NCBI RefSeq assembly: GCF_014117445.1
Contig: NZ_CP059851.1
Location: forward strand, 1,922,001 to 1,986,000
Direction of reading: 5' to 3'
Length of the DNA: 64,000 nucleotides
Source of the DNA: Sandaracinobacteroides saxicola
Lineage (GTDB): Bacteria > Pseudomonadota > Alphaproteobacteria > Sphingomonadales > Sphingomonadaceae
Part shown: positions 27,462 through 36,933 of the stretch, piece after piece
Layout: each line of letters begins with the position of its first letter
Position numbering within the stretch: position 1 is the stretch's first letter
Position numbers and translations under genes: made by a program
The notes under the pieces: model-generated
What the model saw: the letters and a program-made list of their open reading frames with translations, nothing else
Databases searched by the model: none
What the model was told of the DNA's origin: nothing

Positions 27462-28505
27462 TTATGCCGGGTCGGTCACGATCCGCAAACCTGAAAGCCA
27501 ATCGTTCGTCCAAGCGCGGTCGCTGGCAGCAAGCCCATCCTCGGTGGGGATCTGCATCCGGACAAAGACAATGCCATGCGCCAGAGGAACGACATAGGTC
27601 TCCTGCAATACGGTCAGCGGCGGACTGTCCGGAATATTGAAGAGAAGGCGATAACTCAGGTAGAGAATGCCGGCGGAGCGCTGAACGGAATCGAAGCTGA
27701 CGCTCAGATGCGGCGAAACCGACTGCATTTGCACCGCGCCCAGGATCATGTTGATCAATCCCGCCGTCGGTGGATCCCCGCCCAGTTTTTCCAGTAGCTT
27801 GATCTGATCCGGTCCCAGTTCGTGCGGCGTGCCGGCATCGTCCTTCTCCTGCGTGGCCAGCATGTTGCGCCGCTGGATGTCGCGGATCGTGTCTGTCCGC
27901 ACATACTGCAGTATCACTTGCGGCCAGGAGTTCACCGTCATGTCCAGCTCATCCTCGCCGGCGGCGACGGCGAGGAGTCGCGTTCGCACTGCATCACGTC
28001 GCCAGACATGGACGGTCAACTGTTCCGCGGCTGCATCGATCGGCATCGTCACGCCCTCAACGAACCATCCCTCCCGCTGCAAATCGGCCTCGGACATCGC
28101 TTGATAAACAATCCCCGCCACCGCCGGGTCGCGGATATAGAAGCGCCCGCCTTCCAGCGACCGATAGCCATCGCCCAGTGCCAGTGCGCCGTTTGCCGCG
28201 ATGAAGAACTTGCGCACATCGATCAACGCCTGCTCATCTCCGATGCGCCGCTCGATGCTGGCAAAGCGCCGGTCCCGCTCGGCAAGCTCTGCCTTCAACC
28301 CCGCTGATTCCTGCTTGGCAGCGGCAACCTCTCTCTGCAGCGCCGCCGCGGCGTCCGCCCCCGCCTGCCGTTCCATCGCAACTTTGCGGTCGCTGGCCTG
28401 ATTGCCAAACCACGCCATTACCCCCGCCACCAATCCACCCGCGGCAACCGCCACGCCCGAAACGAGCACCAGCGGATCGGTTTCCAGAAATTCCTTCAGC
28501 GGCAT
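27462..28505 (-). CDS. Membrane-anchored coiled-coil protein of unknown function
   Basis: A 347-residue protein from ATG 28505. Residues ~11-32 form one transmembrane helix (LVLVSGVAVAAGGLVAGVMA). A coiled coil follows to about residue 90 (repeated A/E/R/Q heptads such as AAALQREVAAAKQESAG). The remaining ~250 residues are soluble, of mixed alpha/beta character, with no motif I recognise. There is no signal cleavage site, so it should be an inner-membrane protein with a large domain on one side. Base use is less biased than in rpoZ and spoT on either side, so it may be an insertion between them. Confidence 0.6.
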   Translation of the reverse strand: MPLKEFLETDPLVLVSGVAVAAGGLVAGVMAWFGNQASDRKVAMERQAGADAAAALQREVAAAKQESAGLKAELAERDRRFASIERRIGDEQALIDVRKFFIAANGALALGDGYRSLEGGRFYIRDPAVAGIVYQAMSEADLQREGWFVEGVTMPIDAAAEQLTVHVWRRDAVRTRLLAVAAGEDELDMTVNSWPQVILQYVRTDTIRDIQRRNMLATQEKDDAGTPHELGPDQIKLLEKLGGDPPTAGLINMILGAVQMQSVSPHLSVSFDSVQRSAGILYLSYRLLFNIPDSPPLTVLQETYVVPLAHGIVFVRMQIPTEDGLAASDRAWTNDWLSGLRIVTDPA

Positions 28506-28578
28506 TGAATCCCCGCTATCTCGCCTGCACGCCAGCAACTTATTGCATGCCCCCGGCGGCAGCACCATAAGGTTCCTG

Positions 28579-30666
28579 ATGCTCAGGCAATATGAACTGG
28601 TCGAACGGGTCAAGGCCTATGACCCCGAGGCGGACGAGGACCTCCTCAACCGCGCCTATGTCTTCTCCATGAAAGCCCACGGCTCGCAGCTCCGCGCGTC
28701 GGGCGACCCTTATTTCAGCCACCCGATCGAAGTCGCCGGCATCCTAACCGACCTCCGGCTGGACGACGAAACCATCGCCACCGGCATCCTCCACGACACC
28801 ATCGAGGATACCGTCGCCACCCCCGAAACCATCCTCAAACTCTTCGGCCCCAACGTCGCCCGCCTGGTCGATGGCGTCACCAAACTCAGCCGGATCGAGG
28901 CGCAATCCGAATCCGAACGTGCCGCCGAAAACCTCCGCCGCTTCCTCCTCGCCATGTCCGATGACATCCGCGTGCTGCTGGTAAAACTCGCCGACCGCCT
29001 GCACAATATGCGCACGCTGCATTTCATCGCCAAACCGGAAAAGCGCCGCCGCATCGCCCGCGAGACCATGGACATCTACGCGCCGCTCGCCGAGCGCATC
29101 GGCATGTACGGCTTCATGGACGAGCTGAAACAGCTCGCCTTCCGCGAACTCGAACCCGAAGGCCACGCCAGCGTCACCAAGCGCCTCGAATCGCTCCGCG
29201 CCGGCGGTGGCGACACCGTCCGCCGCATCGAAAGCGGCATCCGCATGACGCTGGAAACCGCCGGCCTACCCCCACTCGACGTCAAGGGCCGCGAAAAGAA
29301 ACCCTGGTCGATCTGGCGCAAGATGCAGGACCGCCGCCTGCCCTTCGAACAGCTGTCGGACATCGTCGCCTTCCGCGTGATCGTGGACAATCCCGCCGAT
29401 TGCTACCGCGCGCTGGGCATCCTGCACCAGCGCTGGCCTATGGTCCCCGGCCGCTTCAAGGATTTCATCTCCACCCCCAAACGCAACGGCTACCGCTCGC
29501 TCCACACCACGCTGATCGACCGCGACAAGATGCGGATCGAGGTGCAGATCCGCGACACCGCCATGCATGCCGAGGCGGAATTCGGCCTTGCCGCCCACTG
29601 GGCCTACAAGCAGAAGACCGACGGCACCGCCGCGCAATATCCCTGGCTCGACGACCTCATCGAAATCCTGGACACCGCCGGCAGCGCGGAGGAAGTGCTG
29701 GAACACACCCGCATGGCGATGTTCCAGGACCAGCTCTTCTGCTTCACGCCAAAGGGCGAGCTGATCCAGCTTCCCAAGGGCGCCACCCCCGTCGATTTCG
29801 CCTATGCCGTCCACACCACGCTCGGCAACACCTGCGTCGGCGCCAAGGTGCAGGGCCAGACCGTGCCGCTGCGCACCGCGCTGAAGAACGGCGACCAGGT
29901 CGAAATCCTCCGCTCCTCCGCGCAAACCCCCGACCCCGCCTGGGAAAATTTCGTCGTCACCGCCAAGGCCCGCGCCGCCGTCCGCCGCTTCGTCCGCGGC
30001 CGCGAACGCGACACCCTCATCCACATCGGCACGCAGCTTTTCGCCGACATCAGCAACCGCCTCGGCATCACCCTGTCGGACGAGGCCGTGCTCGCCGCGC
30101 TCGCCCGCCTGAAACTCGCCGACCGCAACGCGCTCTACATCGCGCTCGCCCGCCAGACGCTCGCCGACCATGCCGTCATGGACGCGCTCGTCCCCGGCAG
30201 CGGCGCGCCGGCGAAGAAACGCGGCAAACGCAGCCCCGTCCTGATCGAGGGCCGCGCCGCATCGGGCATCCGCCTGATGGACTGCTGCGCCCCCGTCCCC
30301 GGCGACCGCATCGTCGGCGTCCGCCAGGAAGGCGAGGGCATCGAGGTCCACCGCATCGACTGCCCCCGCCTGGCGGACGCGGAGGAGGCCGACTGGGTGG
30401 ACCTGAAATGGCACGAGGACGCCGGCGCCGCGGCGGCCCGCATCCTGGTCATCGTCCGCAACGAACCCGGCAGCCTGGCGCAGGTCACCGCGGTGCTGGC
30501 GGCGCAACGCGCCAACATCGTCAACCTGCAACTGAAACACCGGGACCGCGCCTTCCACAATTTCCTGATGGATGTGGAGGTGGACGACATCGCCCACCTT
30601 ACCAACATCATCACCGGCCTGAAAGCCCCCAAGGCCGTGGTCAGCGTGGAACGGGTCGCCGGCTGA
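28579..30666 (+). CDS. Bifunctional (p)ppGpp synthetase/hydrolase (RelA/SpoT homologue)
   Basis: A 695-residue RSH protein. The HD hydrolase domain is intact: SHPIEVAG near residue 48, LHDTIEDT near 72, and LADRLHNMRT. The synthetase domain shows RFKDFISTPKRNGYRSLHT, where the RxKD form marks bifunctional enzymes rather than the ExDD form of RelA, and VQIRDTAMHAEAEFG. TGS (FTPKGELIQLPKGATPVDFA) and ACT domains follow. It makes and destroys the stringent-response alarmone. TTGCAT (28543) and CATAAG (28566), 17 bases apart, form a possible promoter ending close to the ATG. Confidence 0.95.
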   Translation: MLRQYELVERVKAYDPEADEDLLNRAYVFSMKAHGSQLRASGDPYFSHPIEVAGILTDLRLDDETIATGILHDTIEDTVATPETILKLFGPNVARLVDGVTKLSRIEAQSESERAAENLRRFLLAMSDDIRVLLVKLADRLHNMRTLHFIAKPEKRRRIARETMDIYAPLAERIGMYGFMDELKQLAFRELEPEGHASVTKRLESLRAGGGDTVRRIESGIRMTLETAGLPPLDVKGREKKPWSIWRKMQDRRLPFEQLSDIVAFRVIVDNPADCYRALGILHQRWPMVPGRFKDFISTPKRNGYRSLHTTLIDRDKMRIEVQIRDTAMHAEAEFGLAAHWAYKQKTDGTAAQYPWLDDLIEILDTAGSAEEVLEHTRMAMFQDQLFCFTPKGELIQLPKGATPVDFAYAVHTTLGNTCVGAKVQGQTVPLRTALKNGDQVEILRSSAQTPDPAWENFVVTAKARAAVRRFVRGRERDTLIHIGTQLFADISNRLGITLSDEAVLAALARLKLADRNALYIALARQTLADHAVMDALVPGSGAPAKKRGKRSPVLIEGRAASGIRLMDCCAPVPGDRIVGVRQEGEGIEVHRIDCPRLADAEEADWVDLKWHEDAGAAAARILVIVRNEPGSLAQVTAVLAAQRANIVNLQLKHRDRAFHNFLMDVEVDDIAHLTNIITGLKAPKAVVSVERVAG

Positions 30667-30707
30667 CATGGCCGCCGCTGTTCCCCCATGCCTTGCTCAG
30701 CAAGGAC

Positions 30708-30854
30708 GAGAGCCTGTCCGGGAAATTGCTCAGGCCGTGGCGAGAACGCTGATTTGAGAGCACCGAAGCGCAGCGCACTTAAGGTGCGTGAGCATCGGAG
30801 CGCAGCAAATCGGCGTTCGCAGCCCGGCATGGGCGATTTGTCGGACAGGCCCTC
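30708..30854. repeat. Long structured palindrome, copy 2
   Basis: A 147-base rod-like palindrome with the same plan as 10321-10449. Outer arms are 30708-30736 and 30826-30854 (GCCTGTCCG against CGGACAGGC). The middle stem is 30744-30756 with 30806-30818. The inner stem CGCAC/GTGCG (30774-30778, 30784-30788) has loop TTAAG. Stem bases differ from copy 1 in a compensatory way, while the internal repeats GAGCACCGAAGCGCAGC and GAGCATCGGAGCGCAGC are nearly unchanged. It lies between convergent genes and overlaps the stop codon of the minus-strand gene. Confidence 0.85.
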
Positions 30855-31821
30855 ACGTTGCGACTTCGATGCCCGCCTCCGTCACCCAGCCCTTGCTGCC
30901 CAGCTCGTCCTCAACCTCCCAGAACCCGTCCTGCTTCTTGCCGGTCGGATAGAGCATCGCCCCGGCATCCAGCGGCTTCAGCACCTTCGCCTTCAGCGAG
31001 GCGCTCGCATACAGCCGCCCGGACCGCTTCATGCGCACGGCTTTCTCCGCCGCCGGCTGGCCGACAGCCGCCTGCATCCCGCCCAGGTCGTTCACCAGCT
31101 TGCGATAGGCGTCCAGATAGGCGAGCGCGATCACCTGGCCGATTTCCGTATTGTCATAACCGCTCGCCCCGCCCGCCGCCAGGAAACCGCCGAACAGGCC
31201 CCCGCCCCCGCCCCAGCCCAGGTCGGTCTTCTTCGCCTGCCCCTCGCTGACGAACTCTTCCGACGTCTTGTTGTTGACCACGTTCAGCGTCACGTTCGCG
31301 GCGCGCTTCTTGATGTTGATGCCACCGATCAGCCCGCCGCCGATGCCGCCGATCAACCCGCCGATCAAACCGCCCACATTGGTGCCGCCGCGATCCGAAT
31401 TGCCGGTCACGATGTCGGGGATCAGCGTATAGTCCGCCTCCACCATCTGCCCCTTGCCGACCACCCCGCCACGCCGCAGCTCGCCGCCCGACGCCAGCGC
31501 GCGTTCCTGCTGCATCGCCGCCATGCCACGGTTGCTGCGGTTCACCAGCCGGAAGCATTTGGACTGCTGGACATAGACGCGGATCAGCGCTTCGGGCGAC
31601 CCCAGGCCCAGGTCGCCCCACCAGCGCGTTTCCGGTTCCCCCAGCGCGAGCGTGCCAATGGGCCGCGCGCAATTGGGCAGCGTCGCCTGTTCCTTGGCGC
31701 GCGTCGCCTCCGCCGATTCGCTGCGCTTCGAATTGATCTGCGCCAACCCCGGCACCGATGTCGCCACCAACGCCCCCGCAACCGCCGCACCCACGCTCGT
31801 CCGAACCCACGCCATAGCCAT
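30853..31821 (-). CDS. Secreted CsgG-like protein with C-terminal SH3-type domain
   Basis: A 322-residue protein with a signal peptide ([18 protein letters not shown]). The central part resembles CsgG/HfaB-type proteins: [44 protein letters not shown], a glycine-rich stretch, then [21 protein letters not shown] bacterial SH3-like domain ends the protein ([29 protein letters not shown]). It lacks a lipobox, unlike CsgG itself. I chose ATG 31821 because an AGGAGG site precedes it by a normal distance; ATG 31824 and 31815 are alternatives. A role in outer-membrane export or envelope stress is inference. Confidence 0.65.
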   Translation of the reverse strand: MAMAWVRTSVGAAVAGALVATSVPGLAQINSKRSESAEATRAKEQATLPNCARPIGTLALGEPETRWWGDLGLGSPEALIRVYVQQSKCFRLVNRSNRGMAAMQQERALASGGELRRGGVVGKGQMVEADYTLIPDIVTGNSDRGGTNVGGLIGGLIGGIGGGLIGGINIKKRAANVTLNVVNNKTSEEFVSEGQAKKTDLGWGGGGGLFGGFLAAGGASGYDNTEIGQVIALAYLDAYRKLVNDLGGMQAAVGQPAAEKAVRMKRSGRLYASASLKAKVLKPLDAGAMLYPTGKKQDGFWEVEDELGSKGWVTEAGIEVAT

Positions 31822-31942
31822 CATGCCCTCCTGTGCGCCGCATGCTATCCATGAAATCGGCCAAAGACTATTGTATATTCCCGACAGAATCATGCCGTCA
31901 GCCGGGCTTTCCTTGTCCATCATCGATGGCTACACCGCCACC

Positions 31943-32527
31943 ATGGCCGACATACCCGACGTCCTTGCCGAATTCCGCGCCGCCGGCGCCCTCCTCGAAG
32001 GCCATTTCATCCTCTCCTCCGGCCTCAGAAGCCCGCGCTACCTGCAATGCGCCCGCGTCCTGATGGACCCGCGGCGCGCGGAGCGACTGGCCCACGCCCT
32101 CGCCGCGAAACTCCCCGCCGCCGCCCGCGCCGCCACCGCCGTCGTCGCCCCCGCCATGGGCGGCCTCATCTGCGGTTATGAGCTCGCCCGCGCGCTCGGC
32201 ATCGATTCCATGTTCGTTGAACGCCCTACCGGCACTTTCGAACTGCGTCGCGGCTTTGCCCTCACGCCCGGCCAGCCGGTCATCCTGATGGAAGATGTCG
32301 TCACCACCGGCCTCTCCAGCCGCGAAGCCATCGCCGCCATCACTGCCGCCGGCGGCCACGTCATCCACGCCGCCTGCCTCGTCGACCGCAGCAACGGACA
32401 GGCCGACGTCGGCGTCCCCCTCACCCCGCTCCTCCGCCTCGACATCCCCAGCTACGCCCCCGACTCCCTCCCCCCCGACCTCGCCGCCCTCCCCCCGGTA
32501 AAGCCCGGCAGCCGCGCCGCCGGTTGA
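31943..32527 (+). CDS. pyrE: Orotate phosphoribosyltransferase
   Basis: A 194-residue enzyme of pyrimidine synthesis that joins orotate to PRPP. Visible features: [35 protein letters not shown] and the PRPP-binding loop [17 protein letters not shown]. The start at ATG 31943 fits the family length. The gene is followed by a promoter whose -35 box overlaps its stop codon and that drives an accessory cassette, so pyrE and pdxJ are now separated by inserted genes. Confidence 0.93.
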   Translation: MADIPDVLAEFRAAGALLEGHFILSSGLRSPRYLQCARVLMDPRRAERLAHALAAKLPAAARAATAVVAPAMGGLICGYELARALGIDSMFVERPTGTFELRRGFALTPGQPVILMEDVVTTGLSSREAIAAITAAGGHVIHAACLVDRSNGQADVGVPLTPLLRLDIPSYAPDSLPPDLAALPPVKPGSRAAG

Positions 32528-32552
32528 GAACCCCGTCCCGCCCTGCTATAGT
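32524..32552 (+). promoter_or_regulatory. Sigma-70-type promoter of the accessory cassette
   Basis: TTGAGA (32524-32529) and TATAGT (32547-32552) are exactly 17 bases apart, one of the best matches to the bacterial consensus in this GC-rich window. An AGGAG ribosome site (32559-32563) precedes the ATG at 32571. The -35 box overlaps the pyrE stop codon. Confidence 0.65.
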
Positions 32553-32570
32553 ATATTCAGGAGCTACGAG

Positions 32571-32765
32571 ATGAGCGTCGAAGTCTATCAGGATGAAACC
32601 GGACGCTACCGCTGGCGCCTCCTCGATGCAGCTGGCCGCACGCGCCGCATACGCTTCGGCCACATTATCGGCGTTGAGCCCTACCCCGTTGGCAGTCCGG
32701 AAGATCGGGCGATGCAGGCCGCCTTTGCCGCCTATGCCGAGCGTCAGGACCGAACGGCCGCCTGA
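32571..32765 (+). CDS. Small DUF1508/YegP-like protein
   Basis: A 64-residue protein with a strand-rich start, VEVYQDETGRYRWRLLDAAG, that resembles the YegP/DUF1508 repeat (G-x-Y-R-x-R-L with a following NG-like turn). The second half, FGHIIGVEPYPVGSPED, is not characteristic. It has its own promoter and ribosome site. The next gene begins right at its stop (TGA then TTG), so the two are translated together. Codon use differs from the neighbours, suggesting transfer. Function unknown. Confidence 0.6.
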   Translation: MSVEVYQDETGRYRWRLLDAAGRTRRIRFGHIIGVEPYPVGSPEDRAMQAAFAAYAERQDRTAA

Positions 32766-33389
32766 TTGACCACCAAGCCCGCCAACCGGCGTATCCGGGT
32801 CTTCATCAATTGTCCGTTCGACGCGGAATTCGCGCCAATTCAGGACGCCATCAATTTTGCCGTCATTACCTGCGGCTTCAAGGTCAACAGCGCTGCCACC
32901 ATCGAAGACAGTGGCCAGTTGCGCCTCGCCAAAATCATCGACCTGATCGCGGACAGCAGCCTCAGCATACACGACCTCTCGCGCGTCGAACTCGATCCCC
33001 GATCCAACCTCCCGCGCTTCAACATGCCGCTTGAACTGGGCATTGCGCTCGGCATGAAATATCTCGGACGCAGAAAACTCCGCGACCATCAGCTTCTGGT
33101 CCTCGACAGCAAACCATACCGTTATCAACAAAGCATGTCCGATATCGCGGGCGTCGACCCCAAATCGCACGGGAAAAACCCGGCTCAGGCTATTGTCGAG
33201 GTTCGCAACTTCCTTGCCGCGCATTCGGCTGAGCGCCTGCCCGGCCCGGATGCAATCAGCAGCCTCTACACCCTGTTCAATGCCGTGCTGCCCAGCGACC
33301 TCGCCCCACATCGACAGAAATCGCACGAGTTGACACCTGCCGAACGCCTGCGCCTGATGGAAAGCTTTGTTGCCGGAGCCGCCGCATGA
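32766..33389 (+). CDS. Conserved protein of possible TIR/deoxyribosyltransferase-like fold
   Basis: A 207-residue protein beginning at TTG 32766. The N-terminal strand and loop [20 protein letters not shown], then [31 protein letters not shown], and [18 protein letters not shown] recall a family of uncharacterised bacterial proteins. An early strand followed by a short loop, and an acidic residue inside MPLELG, are also seen in nucleoside deoxyribosyltransferase-like and TIR-like folds. That fold link is inference only. A helical C-terminal part follows. It is coupled to the small protein before it and to pdxJ after it (ATGA). A defence or toxin role is possible but unproven. Confidence 0.55.
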   Translation: MTTKPANRRIRVFINCPFDAEFAPIQDAINFAVITCGFKVNSAATIEDSGQLRLAKIIDLIADSSLSIHDLSRVELDPRSNLPRFNMPLELGIALGMKYLGRRKLRDHQLLVLDSKPYRYQQSMSDIAGVDPKSHGKNPAQAIVEVRNFLAAHSAERLPGPDAISSLYTLFNAVLPSDLAPHRQKSHELTPAERLRLMESFVAGAAA

Positions 33390-34108
33390 CCCACCCCCTC
33401 CGCCTCGGCGTCAACATCGATCATGTCGCCACCGTTCGCAACGCCCGCGGCGGCAGCCACCCCGATCCCGTGCGCGCCGCCCATATCGCCGCCGCTGCCG
33501 GCGCCGACGGCATCACCGCCCACCTGCGAGAGGACCGCCGCCATATCACCGACGCCGACATCGCCCGCCTGATGGCCGAGATCGACCTCCCCCTGAATCT
33601 CGAAATGGCCGCGACCGAGGAGATGCTCGCCATCGCGCTCGCCCACCGCCCGCACGCCGCCTGCATCGTGCCCGAACGCCGCGCCGAACGCACCACCGAA
33701 GGCGGCCTGGACGCCGCCGGCCAGCGTGAAGCACTCGCCCCCTTCGTCGACCGGCTGAAAGCCGCCGGCATCCGCGTCTCGCTCTTCATCGCGCCCGAAC
33801 CGCGCCAGCTCGACGCCGCCGCCCGCCTCGGCGCCCCCGTCGTCGAACTGCACACCGGCCCCTACGCTCACGCAACCGCACCCGCCGCCGAACTCCGCCG
33901 CCTCGAAGACGCCGCCGCCCTCGGTTCCAAGATGGGCCTCGAAATCCACGCCGGCCACGGCCTCAGCTTCGCCAACGTCTCTGCAGTCGCCGCCCTGCCC
34001 CAGATCGCCGAACTCAACATCGGCCATTTCCTCATCGGCGAAGCCGTCTTCACCGGCCTGGACGCCGCCATCCGCACCATGCGCACCCACATGACCGCCG
34101 CCCGCTGA
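33386..34108 (+). CDS. pdxJ: Pyridoxine 5'-phosphate synthase
   Basis: A 240-residue TIM-barrel enzyme that condenses 1-deoxyxylulose-5-phosphate with amino-acetone phosphate in vitamin B6 synthesis. Family marks: [16 protein letters not shown] at the start, [37 protein letters not shown] and LEIHAGHGL. Its ATG overlaps the stop of the preceding accessory gene, so its translation is now coupled to the inserted cassette. A REP-like repeat separates it from acpS. Confidence 0.94.
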   Translation: MTHPLRLGVNIDHVATVRNARGGSHPDPVRAAHIAAAAGADGITAHLREDRRHITDADIARLMAEIDLPLNLEMAATEEMLAIALAHRPHAACIVPERRAERTTEGGLDAAGQREALAPFVDRLKAAGIRVSLFIAPEPRQLDAAARLGAPVVELHTGPYAHATAPAAELRRLEDAAALGSKMGLEIHAGHGLSFANVSAVAALPQIAELNIGHFLIGEAVFTGLDAAIRTMRTHMTAAR

Positions 34109-34127
34109 TGCAATCGTGGCGTCGGAA

Positions 34128-34195
34128 CCGCCCCAAAGCTCTCCCCCGGCACGGGGGAGCGACTCGCCGCAGGCGAGCGGAGGGGGCCAGCGCAC
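34128..34195. repeat. REP-like intergenic palindrome
   Basis: Sequence of the type CTCCCCCGGCACGGGGGAGCGACTCGCC followed by GGCGAGCGGAGGGGG, a nested palindrome. Relatives lie at about 20090, 41000, 48790 and 53605. It fills the gap between pdxJ and acpS. Confidence 0.6.
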
Positions 34196-34205
34196 GGAGA
34201 AACCC

Positions 34206-34607
34206 ATGATCATCGGCCTCGGCAACGATCTCTGCAACATCACCCGCATAGAGGCCTCGCTGGACCGCTTCGGCGACCGGTTCATCGCCCGCATCTTCAC
34301 CGAAACCGAACAGGCCAAGGCCGACCGCCGCCCCCTCACCCGCGCCGCCACCTTCGCCAAGCGCTTCGCCGCCAAGGAAGCCTGTGCCAAGGCGCTGGGC
34401 ACCGGCATCCGCCGCGGCGTCTTCTTCCGCGACATGGGCGTGGTGAACCTCCCCTCCGGCCAGCCCACGCTCCACCTCACCGGCGGCGCCGCCGCGCGGC
34501 TTGCGCAAATCACGCCCGCGGGGCATGTCGCCACCATCCACCTGACGATAACCGACGACCACCCCTGGGCGCAGGCGATCGTGATCATCACCGCGAGGCC
34601 CGAATGA
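34206..34607 (+). CDS. acpS: Holo-[acyl-carrier-protein] synthase
   Basis: A 133-residue phosphopantetheinyl transferase of AcpS type. It has [14 protein letters not shown] near the N-terminus (metal-binding aspartate) and [15 protein letters not shown] (the conserved KEA). It activates ACP for lipid synthesis in the cytoplasm. Start at ATG 34206, stop overlapping the lepB start (ATGA). The acpS-lepB order is typical of the order. Confidence 0.93.
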   Translation: MIIGLGNDLCNITRIEASLDRFGDRFIARIFTETEQAKADRRPLTRAATFAKRFAAKEACAKALGTGIRRGVFFRDMGVVNLPSGQPTLHLTGGAAARLAQITPAGHVATIHLTITDDHPWAQAIVIITARPE

Positions 34608-35431
34608 CCGCAGCCGTCAAGAAACCCTTCAGCTGGAGCCACGAGGTCCGCCAATGGGCCTGGCTCATCCTGATCGTGCTCGGCATCCACAGCTTCATCG
34701 CCAAGCCCTTCTTCATCCCGTCCGAATCGATGGTCGATACCCTGCTCGTCGGCGACCGCCTCGTCGTCAGCAAATTCCCCTACGGCTTCAGCTACATGTC
34801 CCCCTCGATCCCGCTCGTGGTGCAACCCATCCTGCCCAAGATGCAGGGCCGCATCTTCGGCAGCCTGCCGCGCCGCGGCGACGTCGTCGTGATCAAGTCG
34901 CCCAGCGATGGCAACGACTGGATCAAGCGCGTCATCGGCCTCCCCGGCGACACGGTGGAGATGGTCAACGGCCGCCTCATCCTCAACGGCAAGCCCGTCC
35001 CCACCACCCGCGTCGCCGATTCCATCGTCGTCGCCAGCCCGAACAGCGACTGCGCGCTCAACGGCTTTCCACAATACCGCACCACCGCCGCGGACGGCAC
35101 CGGCATCTGCAAATATCCCCGCTTCCAGGAAGTCTTTCCCGACGGTCGCCGCCACAACGTCATCGACCTGATGGACGGCCCCTATGACAACTGGGGGCCG
35201 GCGACCGTCCCCGAGGGCGCCGTCTTCCTGATGGGCGACAACCGCGACAATTCCAAGGACAGCCGCGTCCCCGTGGAGGAAGGCGGCCTCGGCATGGTCC
35301 CGATCGAGAATATCGTCGGCCGCGCCGAATTCACCACTTTCAGCCTCGACGGCAGCACCACCCTCAACCCCCTCACCTGGTGGACCAGCCTCCGCGGCGA
35401 CCGCGCCTTCCGCAACCTGCAACCCGACTGA
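34604..35431 (+). CDS. lepB: Signal peptidase I
   Basis: A 275-residue inner-membrane protease with one N-terminal transmembrane helix ([16 protein letters not shown]). The catalytic serine is in [11 protein letters not shown] (residue 42) and the lysine in [14 protein letters not shown]. The [12 protein letters not shown] box is present. It cleaves export signal peptides on the periplasmic face. Coupled to acpS. The rnc and era genes that often follow are not here; a repeat-rich gap and a minus-strand kinase follow instead. Confidence 0.95.
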   Translation: MTAAVKKPFSWSHEVRQWAWLILIVLGIHSFIAKPFFIPSESMVDTLLVGDRLVVSKFPYGFSYMSPSIPLVVQPILPKMQGRIFGSLPRRGDVVVIKSPSDGNDWIKRVIGLPGDTVEMVNGRLILNGKPVPTTRVADSIVVASPNSDCALNGFPQYRTTAADGTGICKYPRFQEVFPDGRRHNVIDLMDGPYDNWGPATVPEGAVFLMGDNRDNSKDSRVPVEEGGLGMVPIENIVGRAEFTTFSLDGSTTLNPLTWWTSLRGDRAFRNLQPD

Positions 35432-35459
35432 CCCTTCCCTTATCGCAACACGATTCAAG

Positions 35460-35592
35460 CCATCCCTCAAGAAACGGAGGATTCGCCACCAGCGGGAGCA
35501 TCACGGCCTCCCTCGAACCGCCTGCCGGTCGGCGAAGCCACCCGCACGCCGGCCAGGCCTGCGGCGGATCTGAAAATGGCCCCGCGCTGCCT
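35460..35592. repeat. Intergenic hairpin module (copy B3)
   Basis: Between the convergent ends of lepB and the sensor kinase. It carries the constant linker GCACGCCGGCCAGGCCTGCGG (about 35544-35565) followed by a TCTGAAAATGG segment, as at the other module copies, but the distal hairpin is weaker. No coding region is seen. Confidence 0.6.
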
Positions 35593-36933
35593 TCAGCCGC
35601 CCACGGCCAGCCGGAACCGCGCCCCGCCCCCCGGCGCCCGCAACACTGCCAGGCCGCCGTCATGCGCCAGCGCGATCTGCCGCGCCAGGCTCAAGCCCAC
35701 CCCGGTGCCGCCCGCCTTCGTCGTGAAGAAGGGCAGGAACACGTCCCCCGCCGCGTCGGCCGCCACCCCTGGCCCATTGTCGTCCACATCGATCCACACC
35801 CGCCCCGCCGCCGCTTCCGCGCGCAGCGCCACCGCCGGCACCGCCGCATGTCCCCGGGCCGCCTCCGCGGCATTCTTCAGCAGGTTGATCAGCGCCTGCA
35901 TCAGCAAATCCGGATCCGCTTCCATCCGCAAGCCATTCGCCTCCACCGTCAACGCCACGCCTAACGCCGCCGGCTCCGCCGCGAACAGCCGCGCCAGCTC
36001 GGCGAACAGCGGCTCCAGCACCACCGGCTGCGCCACGACCTGCGGAAACCGCGTCAACTGCCGGTAACTGCGCACGAACCGCATCACGCCCTCGGCCCGC
36101 GCCGCCAGCGTCTCCACCGCCTCCCGCGCATCCCCCACGCGCGGGTCGTCCCCCTCCACCTCCGCCATCAACCCCGCCGCGCTCGCCGCCAGCGACGTCA
36201 CCGGGGTCATGCTGTTCATGATTTCATGCGTCAGCACCCGCACCAGGTCCGCCTGCGCGCTCAACTCGGCGCGGTTCAACTCACGCTGGATCGATTCCAC
36301 CGCCACCACCCGCACCGCGCCCCGCGTTCCCGACCGCACCACGGCCACCGACATCAGCATTGCCACTTGCACCCCGTCCACCAGCAGAGGCACCTCCCGC
36401 CGCGCCCCCGCCGGCGCTTCGCTCAGGAACGCGCGGAACGCGCCGCCATAGACGCCATAGTCCGCCAGCCGCGTCCCCATCCCCACCCCGAACCGCCGCC
36501 GCGCCGCCTTGTTCAGCAATGCCACCTCGCCCGCCTCGCTCACCGAGAGCAGCGCCACCGGCGCATCCTCCACCAGCGCCGCCAGGAACCGCGCCTCATC
36601 CTCCCCTTGCCGACGCTCCGCCCGCAACCGCGCCACCGCGGCATCCATGCTCGCCGCCAGCGCATCGAACCCGCTGTCCCCGGGTTGCGCAGCAAAATGT
36701 TGCGTCAGGTCGCCGTGCCGCAGCGCCTCGATGAAGCGTGCCAGTTGCGCGTTCGTCCGGCTGACATGGCGCCAGATCGATACCCCCACCGCCACCACCA
36801 GCAACGCCGCCACCAGCGTCGCCGCCCGCAGGTCGGCCCGCCCCCAGGCCGCGATCAACAACCCCATCGCCGGCAGCAGCAGCAACAGCCGCAGCAGCAG
36901 CTGCACGTCGAACCGCCGCCACCAGCCCCTCAC
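35593..36933 (-). CDS. Membrane sensor histidine kinase (NtrY-like)
   Basis: A 446-residue kinase with two N-terminal transmembrane helices, a HAMP-like linker (SRTNAQLARFIEALRHGDLT), a PAS-like domain around VEDAPVALLSVSEAG, the phospho-acceptor histidine in RVLTHEIMNSMTPV, and the ATPase boxes LINLLKNAAEAA, VDDNGPGVA and GTGVGLSLARQI. It begins at GTG overlapping the response-regulator stop (GTGA), so the pair is co-translated. The short periplasmic loop suggests it senses the membrane or cytoplasm. Its partner is a sigma-54 activator, and the likely target is the divergent efflux operon. Confidence 0.9.
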   Translation of the reverse strand: MRGWWRRFDVQLLLRLLLLLPAMGLLIAAWGRADLRAATLVAALLVVAVGVSIWRHVSRTNAQLARFIEALRHGDLTQHFAAQPGDSGFDALAASMDAAVARLRAERRQGEDEARFLAALVEDAPVALLSVSEAGEVALLNKAARRRFGVGMGTRLADYGVYGGAFRAFLSEAPAGARREVPLLVDGVQVAMLMSVAVVRSGTRGAVRVVAVESIQRELNRAELSAQADLVRVLTHEIMNSMTPVTSLAASAAGLMAEVEGDDPRVGDAREAVETLAARAEGVMRFVRSYRQLTRFPQVVAQPVVLEPLFAELARLFAAEPAALGVALTVEANGLRMEADPDLLMQALINLLKNAAEAARGHAAVPAVALRAEAAAGRVWIDVDDNGPGVAADAAGDVFLPFFTTKAGGTGVGLSLARQIALAHDGGLAVLRAPGGGARFRLAVGG

